From CAZJHD01 sp964545855 (GTDB taxonomy: Bacteria; Planctomycetota; UBA1135; JACQFD01): a stretch of DNA of 28,744 bases. Below are positions 14,958-21,870 of the stretch, piece after piece. Below the pieces are notes generated by a model that had not been told where the DNA came from, did not search any database, and saw only the letters and a program-made list of their open reading frames with translations. Numbering within the stretch: the first letter of the stretch is position 1; each line of letters starts with the position of its first letter. The stretch covers positions 1 to 28,744 of the forward strand of contig CAZJHD010000054.1 in assembly GCA_964545855.1 (NCBI GenBank), written 5' to 3'. The translations under genes and the position numbers were made by a program.

Positions 14958-17636
14958 TCACTCCGTCGAGAGACGCCTGGCGGGACGGACGCCCAGGAAG
15001 CTGTAGCCGACCGAGGGACTGTCCCTGACGCGGTACGCCGAGCGCACGAGCGAAGCGGCGTCGCCGAAGCCGCCGCCGCGGAAGACGCGGTACGCGGTGC
15101 CCGCCGGCTCGCGCAAGCCATCGCCGAGGCGCGGACGCGTGTAGGGAGCCCCGTATCCGTCCCAGCACCACTCCGCCAGATTGCCGGCCACGTCGAAGAG
15201 GCCGAAGGGATTCGCGCGGAAGCGGCCGACCGGCGCCAGGCCGGCGAACCCGTCGTCGAAGTCGCCCATCTGCCGGCCCCAGCCGGGGACGTGCTGCTCC
15301 GCCCTCCGATCCAGCACGTTCGCCGCGCCCGCGAGCGACGACGCTTCGGGCCCCGTCCACCAGGGCGTCGGTGTGCCTCCGCGCGCTCCCCGCTCCCACT
15401 GCGCCTCCGTCGGCAGCGCGAGACCGTGCCGCCCGAGCCATCGCTCACACTCGTTCCACGACACCGACTCGACGGGATGCGTCCAGCCGAGCGCGATCGA
15501 GTCGCCGAGGAACACGTTGCCGTTCCGATTCACGCTCGGCTCGCCGCCTCCCGTCATCCGCTTCCATTGGGCCCTCGACAGCTCGTGCCGCGCGAGGAAG
15601 TAGGGGGCGAGCGCCACCTGCTGCGGTTTCTCGTCTGGCTCTGCGCCGGGATCGAAGTTCGGCTCCGCGGGGTCCGCGCTCTGGGCCCCCTGGAGGAAGC
15701 TCCCGCCGGGGATCAGCACGAACACGATCCCCGTGCCCTCCTTCACCTCGACGGTGCCGTCGTCCCGGTGCGCCGGGATCTCGAGCGCCGCCGGGTCGTC
15801 GCCCGTCGCGGGATCGCAGGCCGAGCGCAGGTCGTAGAACTCCCAGAGCTTCGTCACCGGGTTCATCCCGATCGGCACGAGACCGGTCTGGGGCACGAGG
15901 TCGATGGGGACCTCCGCGTAGAGCGTCGACGCGGCCACCCCGTCCGCCTTCGCGAGCGCCGCCCGCGCCTCCTCCCAGCCAACGCGCGCCTTCGGATGGT
16001 GCAGCGTCAGGTCTCCGATCCGCCGCGCCCACGCGAGGCGCAGCTGCACACCGGCCTTCGGCGCGGTCTCGAACGTCGCGATGCTCGTCGCGAGCGACGA
16101 CAGCGTGTCGTGGAGGAAGCGGTCCTCGTCCTTCTCGAAGCGCCTGCGGTGGCTCGTCCCCACTTCCACCTCGGTTGGCGGGATCGACCGCGCTTCGAGA
16201 TCCGCGATCGTCCTCGTGAGCGCCGGCTTCAGGTCGAGGAGCTTCTTCGCGTCCTTCGCGAGCCACGACTCCATGGCGGGGATCTGCTCCGGCCAGGCCG
16301 GGTAGAGCGTCGCTTCCGCCGCGAGCGCGTCGGCCAGCAGGACGACGCCCGCGAGCTGATCGAACTCTGCCTTGCGAGCCGTCACCTCGTCGCGCCGCTC
16401 CTTCTGCACCCAGGCGATGGCGCCGGTGCCCGCGAGGGCGATCAGGACGGCCGCCGCCGCTGCCGCCGCGAGCCCCCGGTTGCGCGCCACCCACTTCCTC
16501 ATCTCGGCGACGGCGCCCGTCTCGTAGGCCGAGACCACGCGGTGCTCGAGGTAGGCGCGCAGGTCGCGCGCGAGATCCACCATCGACGCGTAGCGATCCT
16601 CGATCCGCCGCGCCATCGCCCTCTCGCAGATCGCCTGCAGCTCCGCGGGCACCGCCTTGGCGAGCGAGTGCAACGGTGCGGGCGGCCCGTGGGCCACCAT
16701 CGCCAGGATCGTGTAGGGCGAGGGGTTCGTGCCCGGCTCGACGTAGGGCACCCGTCCTGCGAGGAGGTGGTAGAGCATCGCCCCGACGGCGTAGACGTCG
16801 CTCGCCGGGCCCAGGCGCTCGATCTCGCCCCGCGCTTGCTCCGGCGGCATGTAGGCGGGCGTTCCGACGACGTCGCCGTCCTCCGTCAGGAGCGGCGAGT
16901 CGGGCGAGGCTCCGGCACTCTCGCGCCGCTCCGTGCGCACGACGCTCGCCGTCTGCTCGGGGCGCAGCCGGAGGTCCTTGCGGTCCGTCTGCCCCAGCAC
17001 GCGCGCCAGGCCCCAGTCCATCACGTAGACCTCGCCGTGGCGGCCCACCATGACGTTCGGCGGCTTGAGATCGCGGTGGATCACTCCCTTCTCGTGCGCG
17101 AAGGCCATGGCTTCGCAGACGCGCTGCAGGATCGAGACGCCGCGCGTCACGCTCCAGCCCTCCTCGCCGGCGGCGACCCTGTCGAACACCGCGCGCAGCG
17201 TCTCCCCCTTCACGAGCTTCATCGTGAAGAAGACGCGCCCGCTCGCGTCGAGGCCGAGCTCATGCACCGGGACGATGCCCGGGTGGTCGAGCTGGCCCGT
17301 CACCTGCGCCTCCTCGAGGAAGCGGGGCAGGCGGGAGAGCGTCTTCGTCCTGTCCTCGAGCATCACCTTCATCGCGAGGTGGCGCCGCAGGTCGCGGTCG
17401 AAGACGCGCAGGATCACGCCCATCCCGCCCTCGGCGACCTTGCCCTTCAGCGCGTAGCGGGTGGACGACGGGCCGCGGGCCTGGAGCGCCTCGAGAAGCG
17501 CTGGGTCGATCGCCTCGTCAGGCCCGGCGGAAGCGTCGGGGCCGCCCTCCAGCGAGACGCGAGGATCGGCACCCGGACCGAAACGGTCGCGGACCCGCTC
17601 GGCGAGGGACCTGTCGTCGGGGCTGTCCGTGGGCAT
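14958..17636 (-). CDS. membrane Ser/Thr protein kinase fused to FGE-like domain
   Basis: An 892-residue fusion. The N-terminal kinase domain (about 60-365) has the glycine loop GKVAEGGMG (65-73), catalytic Lys K90, HRDLKPPN (187-194), DWG in place of DFG (207-209) and GTPAYMPPEQARG (258-270), so it should be active. One membrane helix follows (about 388-410); a helical linker (about 415-640) leads to a formylglycine-generating-enzyme/sulfatase-modifying-factor fold (about 650-892), with SVSWNECERWL, LPTEAQWERGARGG, NPFGLFDVAGNLAEWCWDGYG and RVFRGGGFG. The topology puts kinase inside and FGE-like domain outside. I do not see the copper-binding catalytic Cys pair of true FGE, so this domain probably acts as a ligand-binding module. 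It lies downstream of the flavoprotein gene on the same strand, 66 bases away. Confidence 0.9.
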   Translation of the reverse strand: MPTDSPDDRSLAERVRDRFGPGADPRVSLEGGPDASAGPDEAIDPALLEALQARGPSSTRYALKGKVAEGGMGVILRVFDRDLRRHLAMKVMLEDRTKTLSRLPRFLEEAQVTGQLDHPGIVPVHELGLDASGRVFFTMKLVKGETLRAVFDRVAAGEEGWSVTRGVSILQRVCEAMAFAHEKGVIHRDLKPPNVMVGRHGEVYVMDWGLARVLGQTDRKDLRLRPEQTASVVRTERRESAGASPDSPLLTEDGDVVGTPAYMPPEQARGEIERLGPASDVYAVGAMLYHLLAGRVPYVEPGTNPSPYTILAMVAHGPPAPLHSLAKAVPAELQAICERAMARRIEDRYASMVDLARDLRAYLEHRVVSAYETGAVAEMRKWVARNRGLAAAAAAAVLIALAGTGAIAWVQKERRDEVTARKAEFDQLAGVVLLADALAAEATLYPAWPEQIPAMESWLAKDAKKLLDLKPALTRTIADLEARSIPPTEVEVGTSHRRRFEKDEDRFLHDTLSSLATSIATFETAPKAGVQLRLAWARRIGDLTLHHPKARVGWEEARAALAKADGVAASTLYAEVPIDLVPQTGLVPIGMNPVTKLWEFYDLRSACDPATGDDPAALEIPAHRDDGTVEVKEGTGIVFVLIPGGSFLQGAQSADPAEPNFDPGAEPDEKPQQVALAPYFLARHELSRAQWKRMTGGGEPSVNRNGNVFLGDSIALGWTHPVESVSWNECERWLGRHGLALPTEAQWERGARGGTPTPWWTGPEASSLAGAANVLDRRAEQHVPGWGRQMGDFDDGFAGLAPVGRFRANPFGLFDVAGNLAEWCWDGYGAPYTRPRLGDGLREPAGTAYRVFRGGGFGDAASLVRSAYRVRDSPSVGYSFLGVRPARRLSTE

Positions 17637-17702
17637 CGGCCTGTCTCGAACGGCTCGAGTCGAATCGCTCGAAGCGGGAGAGCATAGCGGCGGTGCCGGG
17701 CG

Positions 17703-19007
17703 TCAGGCTCCCTGGGCGGAGACGACCGACGCCGCCGCGCTCGCGCCGGCGAGCGAGCCCGTCGAGAACGACGCCTGCAGGTTGTAGCCGCCGCAGTCGC
17801 CCTGGAGGTCGAGCACCTCGCCGGCGAGGTAGAGACCCGCGACGCGGCGCGAGGCGAGCGTCTTCGGGTCGACCTCCGTCAACGCGACGCCGCCGCCGGT
17901 CACCATGGCGCCGGCCCAGGTGACTTCCCACTCCGTGAAGCGGAGATCGTGCGCGAGGCGTGCCGCGGCGTCGCGCTCCTCGGCGCGCAGATCGCCGCAG
18001 CGCTTCTCGCCGTCGATGGCGGCGCGCGCGAGGAGGAACTCGACGACGCGGCGCGGCAGCGCGGGGAAGAGCATCTTCTTCGCGGCGCGCGCGCCCTCGG
18101 TGCGGGCCAGGCGGTCGATCTCGGCGCGGAGGTCTCCCTTCTCGGGAGGCAGGTCGGGGAGCAGATCGATCGACAGCTCCGCCGGTCCGCGCGCGGCGAG
18201 TCGCGCGAGCGGGTGGGAGAGATCGAGGACGACGGGTCCCGAGAGACCGATGTGCGTGAAGAGGAGATCGCCCGTCTTCGCCACCTTGGCCTTCTTCGGC
18301 ACGAAGCCCGGCGCGCCCGCCGAGAGGCGCGCCACGAGCGAGATCCCCGAGAGCAGCTCCACCGGCTTGCCCGCGAGCTTGATGGGAGCGAGCGCCGGCG
18401 CCGGCGGCACGAGCGCGTGCCCGAGCGCTCCCGCGAGACCGACGCCCGACGTGGGCGTCGGCTTCGGTCCGCCGCCGCCGCCCGCCAGCACGAGCGCGCC
18501 GCAGGCGACGCGCTTCCCGCTCACCATCGCGGCGCGCACGCGCCCCTCCTCGATCTCCACCGACTCGATGCGCGTGCGAAGGAGGATCTTCGCGCCGAGG
18601 CCCTCGGCCTCCCGGATGAGCGCGTTCTGGACGTCGGCGCCGTCGTCGGAGCAGGGGAACATCTTCCCGCCCTCCTCCTCCTTCATCGGGACGCCGCGCG
18701 CCTCGAACCAGCGGATCGTCTCGACGTTGTCGAGGTGCCGCAGCGCCGGTTCGAGCCAGCGGCCGTCGCGGCCGAAGCCGGCCATGAGGTCGGCGACGGA
18801 GCCGGCGTTCGTGACGTTGCAGCGCCCGCCGCCGGCGACGGGCACCTGGCCGCCGGCGAAGGGGCGCCGCTCGCAGACGACGACGGAGAGCCCCGCGTCG
18901 GCGCCCGCCGCCTCGATCGCCGCGAAGAGACCGGCGGGTCCCGAGCCCAGCACGAGGACGTCGGTGCGGTCGGGGATCTCGTCGGGGGAGGCGGGCTCGA
19001 TGGGCAT
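17703..19007 (-). CDS. BaiN/YhiN-type FAD-dependent oxidoreductase
   Basis: A 434-residue flavoprotein of the HI0933 family. The FAD-binding GxGxxG is GSGPAG (21-26), followed by VVVCERRP; the family hallmark GGGRCNVTN is at 59-67. The middle carries the family's inserted domain (about 190-340), and the C-terminal FAD block is AGEVLDLQGDCGGYNLQASFSTG, whose GDCGGYNLQ.A motif is highly diagnostic. Members include BaiN of bile-acid dehydroxylation, but most have unknown substrates and are annotated only as aminoacetone oxidase or flavoprotein. ATG 19007 matches the family N-terminus; the longer frame to 19814 is spurious. The gene diverges from larE with 75 bases between the starts. Confidence 0.9.
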   Translation of the reverse strand: MPIEPASPDEIPDRTDVLVLGSGPAGLFAAIEAAGADAGLSVVVCERRPFAGGQVPVAGGGRCNVTNAGSVADLMAGFGRDGRWLEPALRHLDNVETIRWFEARGVPMKEEEGGKMFPCSDDGADVQNALIREAEGLGAKILLRTRIESVEIEEGRVRAAMVSGKRVACGALVLAGGGGGPKPTPTSGVGLAGALGHALVPPAPALAPIKLAGKPVELLSGISLVARLSAGAPGFVPKKAKVAKTGDLLFTHIGLSGPVVLDLSHPLARLAARGPAELSIDLLPDLPPEKGDLRAEIDRLARTEGARAAKKMLFPALPRRVVEFLLARAAIDGEKRCGDLRAEERDAAARLAHDLRFTEWEVTWAGAMVTGGGVALTEVDPKTLASRRVAGLYLAGEVLDLQGDCGGYNLQASFSTGSLAGASAAASVVSAQGA

Positions 19008-19082
19008 CGGTGCGCGGGGCGCGGCGGTCCATTCTCGCGCGTGCTTGCGGCGGAGCGAGGGAGCGCCGACATTCGCTTCCCC

Positions 19083-19916
19083 GTGACGCCTCCCGCCACC
19101 GCCCGCCGCCGGGCCCTCGACGACGATCTCCGCCGCCGCGCGAGCCTCCTCGTCGCCTTCTCCGGCGGCGTCGACTCCTCGGCGCTGCTGGTCGCCGCCG
19201 TGCGCGCGCTGGGGCGCGAGCGCGTCCTCGCCGTGACGGCCGATTCGGCGTCGTACCCCGAGAGCGATCGGCGCGACGCGCGCGCCTGCGCCGAGGCGCT
19301 CGGCGTCGAGCACCGGCTCGTCGCGACGCAGGAGGTCGAGAACCCGCTCTACGCGGTGAACGACGCCTCGCGCTGCTACCACTGCAAGACCGAGCTCTTC
19401 GACGTGCTGGAGCCGATCCGCGCCGAGCGCGGTCTCCAGGCCATCGCCTACGGCGAGATCGCCGACGACGCGGGCGACTTCCGTCCCGGGCAGCGCGCCG
19501 CGCGCGAGCGCTCCGTCCTCGCGCCGCTCCGCGACGCGGGCTTCACCAAGGACGACGTGCGCGCGCTGCTCCGCGACGAGGGCTTCCCCGATCTCGCCGC
19601 GAAGCCGGCGAGCGCCTGCCTCTCGTCGCGCGTCGCCTACGGGCTGCCCGTCGTCTCCGAGGAGCTCCGCCGCATCGGCGCCGCCGAGGAGTGGCTCCGC
19701 GCCCGCGGCTACCGCGTCGTCCGCGCGCGCCACCACGGCGATCTCGTGCGCCTGGAGCTCGACGAGGCGGGGATGGTGCGCGCGCTCGCTCCCGCGGAGC
19801 GCGCCGCGATCCACGCGCGGCTGAAGGACCTCGGCTGGACCTACGTCTCCCTCGATCTCGCGGGCTACCGCTCGGGTGCGATGAACGAGGCGCTGGGGGC
19901 GCGGCGCGAGCCGTGA
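19083..19916 (+). CDS. larE: ATP-dependent sacrificial sulfur transferase LarE
   Basis: A 277-residue protein of the PP-loop ATPase superfamily. The PP-loop is SGGVDSS (27-33). LarE-type features include CYHCKTELF (98-106) and the SACLSSR motif with C179, matching the sacrificial Cys that in Lactiplantibacillus LarE gives its sulfur to the nickel-pincer (NPN) cofactor precursor. Clusters with three cysteines use a [4Fe-4S]-bound sulfide instead; here C98 and C101 lie apart from C179. I start at GTG 19083, since the upstream frame is antisense to the flavoprotein gene. LarB and LarC, the partners in NPN synthesis, are not in this window. The last codons overlap the next gene (GTGA). Confidence 0.9.
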   Translation: MTPPATARRRALDDDLRRRASLLVAFSGGVDSSALLVAAVRALGRERVLAVTADSASYPESDRRDARACAEALGVEHRLVATQEVENPLYAVNDASRCYHCKTELFDVLEPIRAERGLQAIAYGEIADDAGDFRPGQRAARERSVLAPLRDAGFTKDDVRALLRDEGFPDLAAKPASACLSSRVAYGLPVVSEELRRIGAAEEWLRARGYRVVRARHHGDLVRLELDEAGMVRALAPAERAAIHARLKDLGWTYVSLDLAGYRSGAMNEALGARREP

Positions 19917-20578
19917 TCGCTCGACTCGGGCTCGCGCTCGGATCGATTCTCCTGGCCGGATGCTCCCGGGAGGCTCGCTCGGTGGGAGAGGAGCCGCTCT
20001 CGCTCGCGAGCCACGAGGCGTATGGGAGCTGCGTCCTGCGGGAGCTTCGATGGGCGCGCAGCGGCTGGCAGAGGGACCTGGAAGCCGTCGACTTGCTGGC
20101 GGGCGACCCGATCACCGTCACGCGGGATCCCCTGGACGAGACGAGCAACCGGATCTCGTCCGACGACCGCTCCTTCTCCGGGGCGCACGAGCTTCGTCCC
20201 TCGGCGGCGATGATGAGCTGCGGGTGCCTTCTCGTGTGTGCCGACGCCGTGCTCTGGGAAGACTCGGACCGTATCTGCCGCGAGGGACTGGAACTCTCTT
20301 TTGGACTCGCAGGCTCCGAATCGGGCTGGCGTCTCCGGAGCCTTTCGATGATCGGAGGTTCGACGATGCCTCCCTTCTTCATCCAGTACGAGATCGTTGG
20401 AGGCTCCCTCGTCGTGGATGACGAGGCGCTCGCGCGCGGCGTCCTCCGAGCGCGATTCGAGCTCCGAACGCGCGCCTACGGCCGCTCCATCGGCTTCCGC
20501 GGCGCCCTCTCGTGCGATTTTCGCCAGCAATCCGACAGCCTGCTCGACTCGGTGCAACGGCTCACGGGCACTCGCTGA
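19913..20578 (+). CDS. lipoprotein of unknown function, coupled to larE
   Basis: A 221-residue predicted lipoprotein. GTG 19913 overlaps the larE stop by four bases (GTGA), implying translational coupling. The signal sequence is short and hydrophobic with the lipobox LAGC (C17). The mature part contains a cysteine cluster, MSCGCLLVC (101-109), plus C40, C122 and a late Cys near 208, which suggests disulfides or metal binding. The remainder is beta-rich with a repeated ARG..RAR.ELRTR-like stretch near the end. No family is recognised. The tight coupling to larE suggests a shared pathway or just an operon. Confidence 0.6.
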   Translation: MIARLGLALGSILLAGCSREARSVGEEPLSLASHEAYGSCVLRELRWARSGWQRDLEAVDLLAGDPITVTRDPLDETSNRISSDDRSFSGAHELRPSAAMMSCGCLLVCADAVLWEDSDRICREGLELSFGLAGSESGWRLRSLSMIGGSTMPPFFIQYEIVGGSLVVDDEALARGVLRARFELRTRAYGRSIGFRGALSCDFRQQSDSLLDSVQRLTGTR

Positions 20579-20599
20579 CGCGTCGAAGCCTGGAGCCCG

Positions 20600-20748
20600 C
20601 TACGCGAGGCGCTCGGTCTCTGCCGGATCGGGAGTACGCGGGCAGGGAGAGGGCTCCTCTCCGAGCGCGCCCATCGCGGCGAGGAAGAGATGCGGAAAGG
20701 CGATCAAGCCGATTCGCAGAGACGCACGATCCGAGCGCGTAGCGAGCG
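20600..20748 (-). repeat. dispersed repeat, copy 1 (upstream of ORF6N gene)
   Basis: A diverged copy of the sequence at 21537-21687, in the same orientation. The core 20661-20692 matches at 30 of 32 positions. On the minus strand the core reads PHLFLAAMGALG in both copies, and the four base differences within those 12 codons are all synonymous third positions. Upstream of the core copy 1 has lost one base relative to copy 2, breaking the frame, so copy 1 looks decayed. The strand given is that of the peptide. Confidence 0.55.
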
Positions 20749-20770
20749 GGCCGTGTGACGTGTCTGTCAC

Positions 20771-20797
20771 CGTTCCCGAAGGGTCCCTTCGGGAACG
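20771..20797. repeat. perfect 27-nt palindrome
   Basis: Arms of 13 bases (20771-20783 and 20785-20797) around a single T at 20784; the arms begin CGTTCCCGAAGGG. As RNA the stem would close on a tiny loop and be extremely stable. It lies in the gap between repeat copy 1 and the ORF6N gene. It may be a terminator without T-run, a protein-binding operator or a recombination hairpin; none can be decided. Confidence 0.6.
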
Positions 20798-20964
20798 ACG
20801 CGAGCGTTCCATGGAGGGGACTCCACCCAAGTCTTGCTCCCACGGATTCAGCGCGCGAGTCTTCGGGGCGCGGCTCGCTCGTGGCTCCTCCTGAGGAATG
20901 CGTGAAGTCGCGGCCACCGCCCCGAGCCTTTCGACGACGTGCTGCGCACCCGTGCTGGAGACCG

Positions 20965-21510
20965 ATGACGAGCCTGACCAAGAAGGAGGGTGCTTCCCTC
21001 ATTCCCGTCGAACGGATCGAACGGCGGATCCTCTTCCTTCGCGGCGAGAGGGTCATGCTCGACGCGGACCTTGCTGAGCTCTACGGAGTCGAAACGCGCG
21101 TCCTCGTCCAAGCCGTCAAGCGCAATGTCGATCGGTTTCCGGACGACTTCATGTTCCAGCTCTCTCCGGAGGAGCTTCGCATCTTGAGATCACAATCTGT
21201 GATCTCAAGACGCTGGGGTGGTCGCCGGTCCCGTCCCTACGCCTTCACCGAGCAGGGCGTCGCCATGCTCTCGAGCGTCCTCCGGAGCAAGCGAGCCGTT
21301 CTAGTCAACGTCGCGATCGTGCGCACCTTCGTTCGGCTCCGAAGGCTGCTCGCCTCCCACGCCGATCTCGCCCTCGAGCTCGCCGAACTCGAGGGCCGGT
21401 ACGACGTGCAGTTCCGGGTCGTCTTCGATGCGATCCGGCAACTCATGGACCCGCCTGAGTCCAAGAGGAGGCGTCGGATCGGATTTCGATCGGCGGGAGC
21501 GAGCGACTGA
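20965..21510 (+). CDS. ORF6N-domain DNA-binding protein
   Basis: A 181-residue protein of the ORF6N family, first seen in phages and now widespread on bacterial chromosomes and mobile elements. The ORF6N domain spans about 12-110: IPVERIERRILFLRGERVMLDADLAELYGV, then RFPDDFMFQLSPEEL, RGG-like WGGRRSRPYAFTEQGVAMLSSVL and RTFVRLRRLL. A helical tail follows, ending in a basic cluster SKRRRR. ATG 20965 matches the family N-terminus and has GGAG four bases upstream. Codons 73-82 form a perfect palindrome (21182-21210) rich in A/T-ending codons unlike the rest. The gene sits between two directly repeated sequences, which suggests transfer. Confidence 0.88.
   Translation: MTSLTKKEGASLIPVERIERRILFLRGERVMLDADLAELYGVETRVLVQAVKRNVDRFPDDFMFQLSPEELRILRSQSVISRRWGGRRSRPYAFTEQGVAMLSSVLRSKRAVLVNVAIVRTFVRLRRLLASHADLALELAELEGRYDVQFRVVFDAIRQLMDPPESKRRRRIGFRSAGASD
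21182..21210. repeat. perfect 13-bp inverted repeat inside the ORF6N gene
   Basis: Arms 21182-21194 (beginning TCTTGAGATCACA) and 21198-21210 flank ATC. The palindrome encodes ILRSQSVISR using TTG, AGA, TCA, CAA and TCT, codons rarely used elsewhere in this window. An AT-rich island in a GC-rich gene points to DNA- or RNA-level constraint, for example an autoregulatory binding site. Confidence 0.7.
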
Positions 21511-21870
21511 GCGGGGCCACGGGCGCGACTCTCCGACTACGCGATCCGCTCCGTCGCGACTGGAGCCGGTGTGCCCCGGGTAGGGGTCGAGGTTCTTCCC
21601 GAGCGCGCCCATGGCGGCGAGAAAGAGATGGGGGAGCGCGATCGGCGCCGTCGCGCAGAGCGCGACGATGCGGCGGCGCAGTGAGCGCACCGCTCCAGTT
21701 CCAGGGGGAGCCCCGCGAGAGCGCGGGAGTGGCATCCTGCATGGCGGACATCTCCCTCGCGGCCGAGAGCCTCCGCGCCGTTGCCCGCCCGGGAGAGCTG
21801 TCGGAATCCCGGTCCGGGGATCGGGGAGAGCCCTGTTCTCGGGAGTGTCCCCTACAGCCGGGAGGCTCCC
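21511..21870. other. 360-base intergenic stretch with repeat copy 2
   Basis: No convincing gene. It contains repeat copy 2 (21537-21687), then a 6-bp hairpin CCCGCG/CGCGGG (21712-21727, loop AGAG), and ends with GGAGG (21861-21865) before the beta-helix gene. Nothing clearer is visible; a minus-strand frame that runs from here into the antisense of both neighbours is treated as spurious apart from the short conserved peptide. Confidence 0.45.
21537..21687 (-). repeat. dispersed repeat, copy 2 (downstream of ORF6N gene)
   Basis: The better-preserved copy. On the minus strand it reads RRIVALCATAPIALPHLF then LAAMGALG without interruption, where copy 1 is shifted by one base. Copies 1 and 2 start 937 bases apart and bracket the ORF6N gene as direct repeats. 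Confidence 0.55.

Larger units (their letters stand above)
20579..20964. other. 386-base intergenic stretch with repeat copy 1 and a palindrome
   Basis: No convincing gene. It holds repeat copy 1 (20600-20748), then a perfect palindrome (20771-20797), then about 165 bases of unremarkable GC-rich DNA leading to GGAG four bases before the ORF6N start at 20965. An in-frame extension of the ORF6N gene to 20755 exists but is Ser/Pro/Arg-rich and would start inside the copy-1/palindrome region, so I do not use it. Confidence 0.5.

Noticed and set aside
20600..21687. The repeats flanking the ORF6N gene as integron attC sites
   Set aside because: The repeats lack the GTTRRRY/RYYYAAC core sites and are not themselves palindromic; no integrase is in the window.
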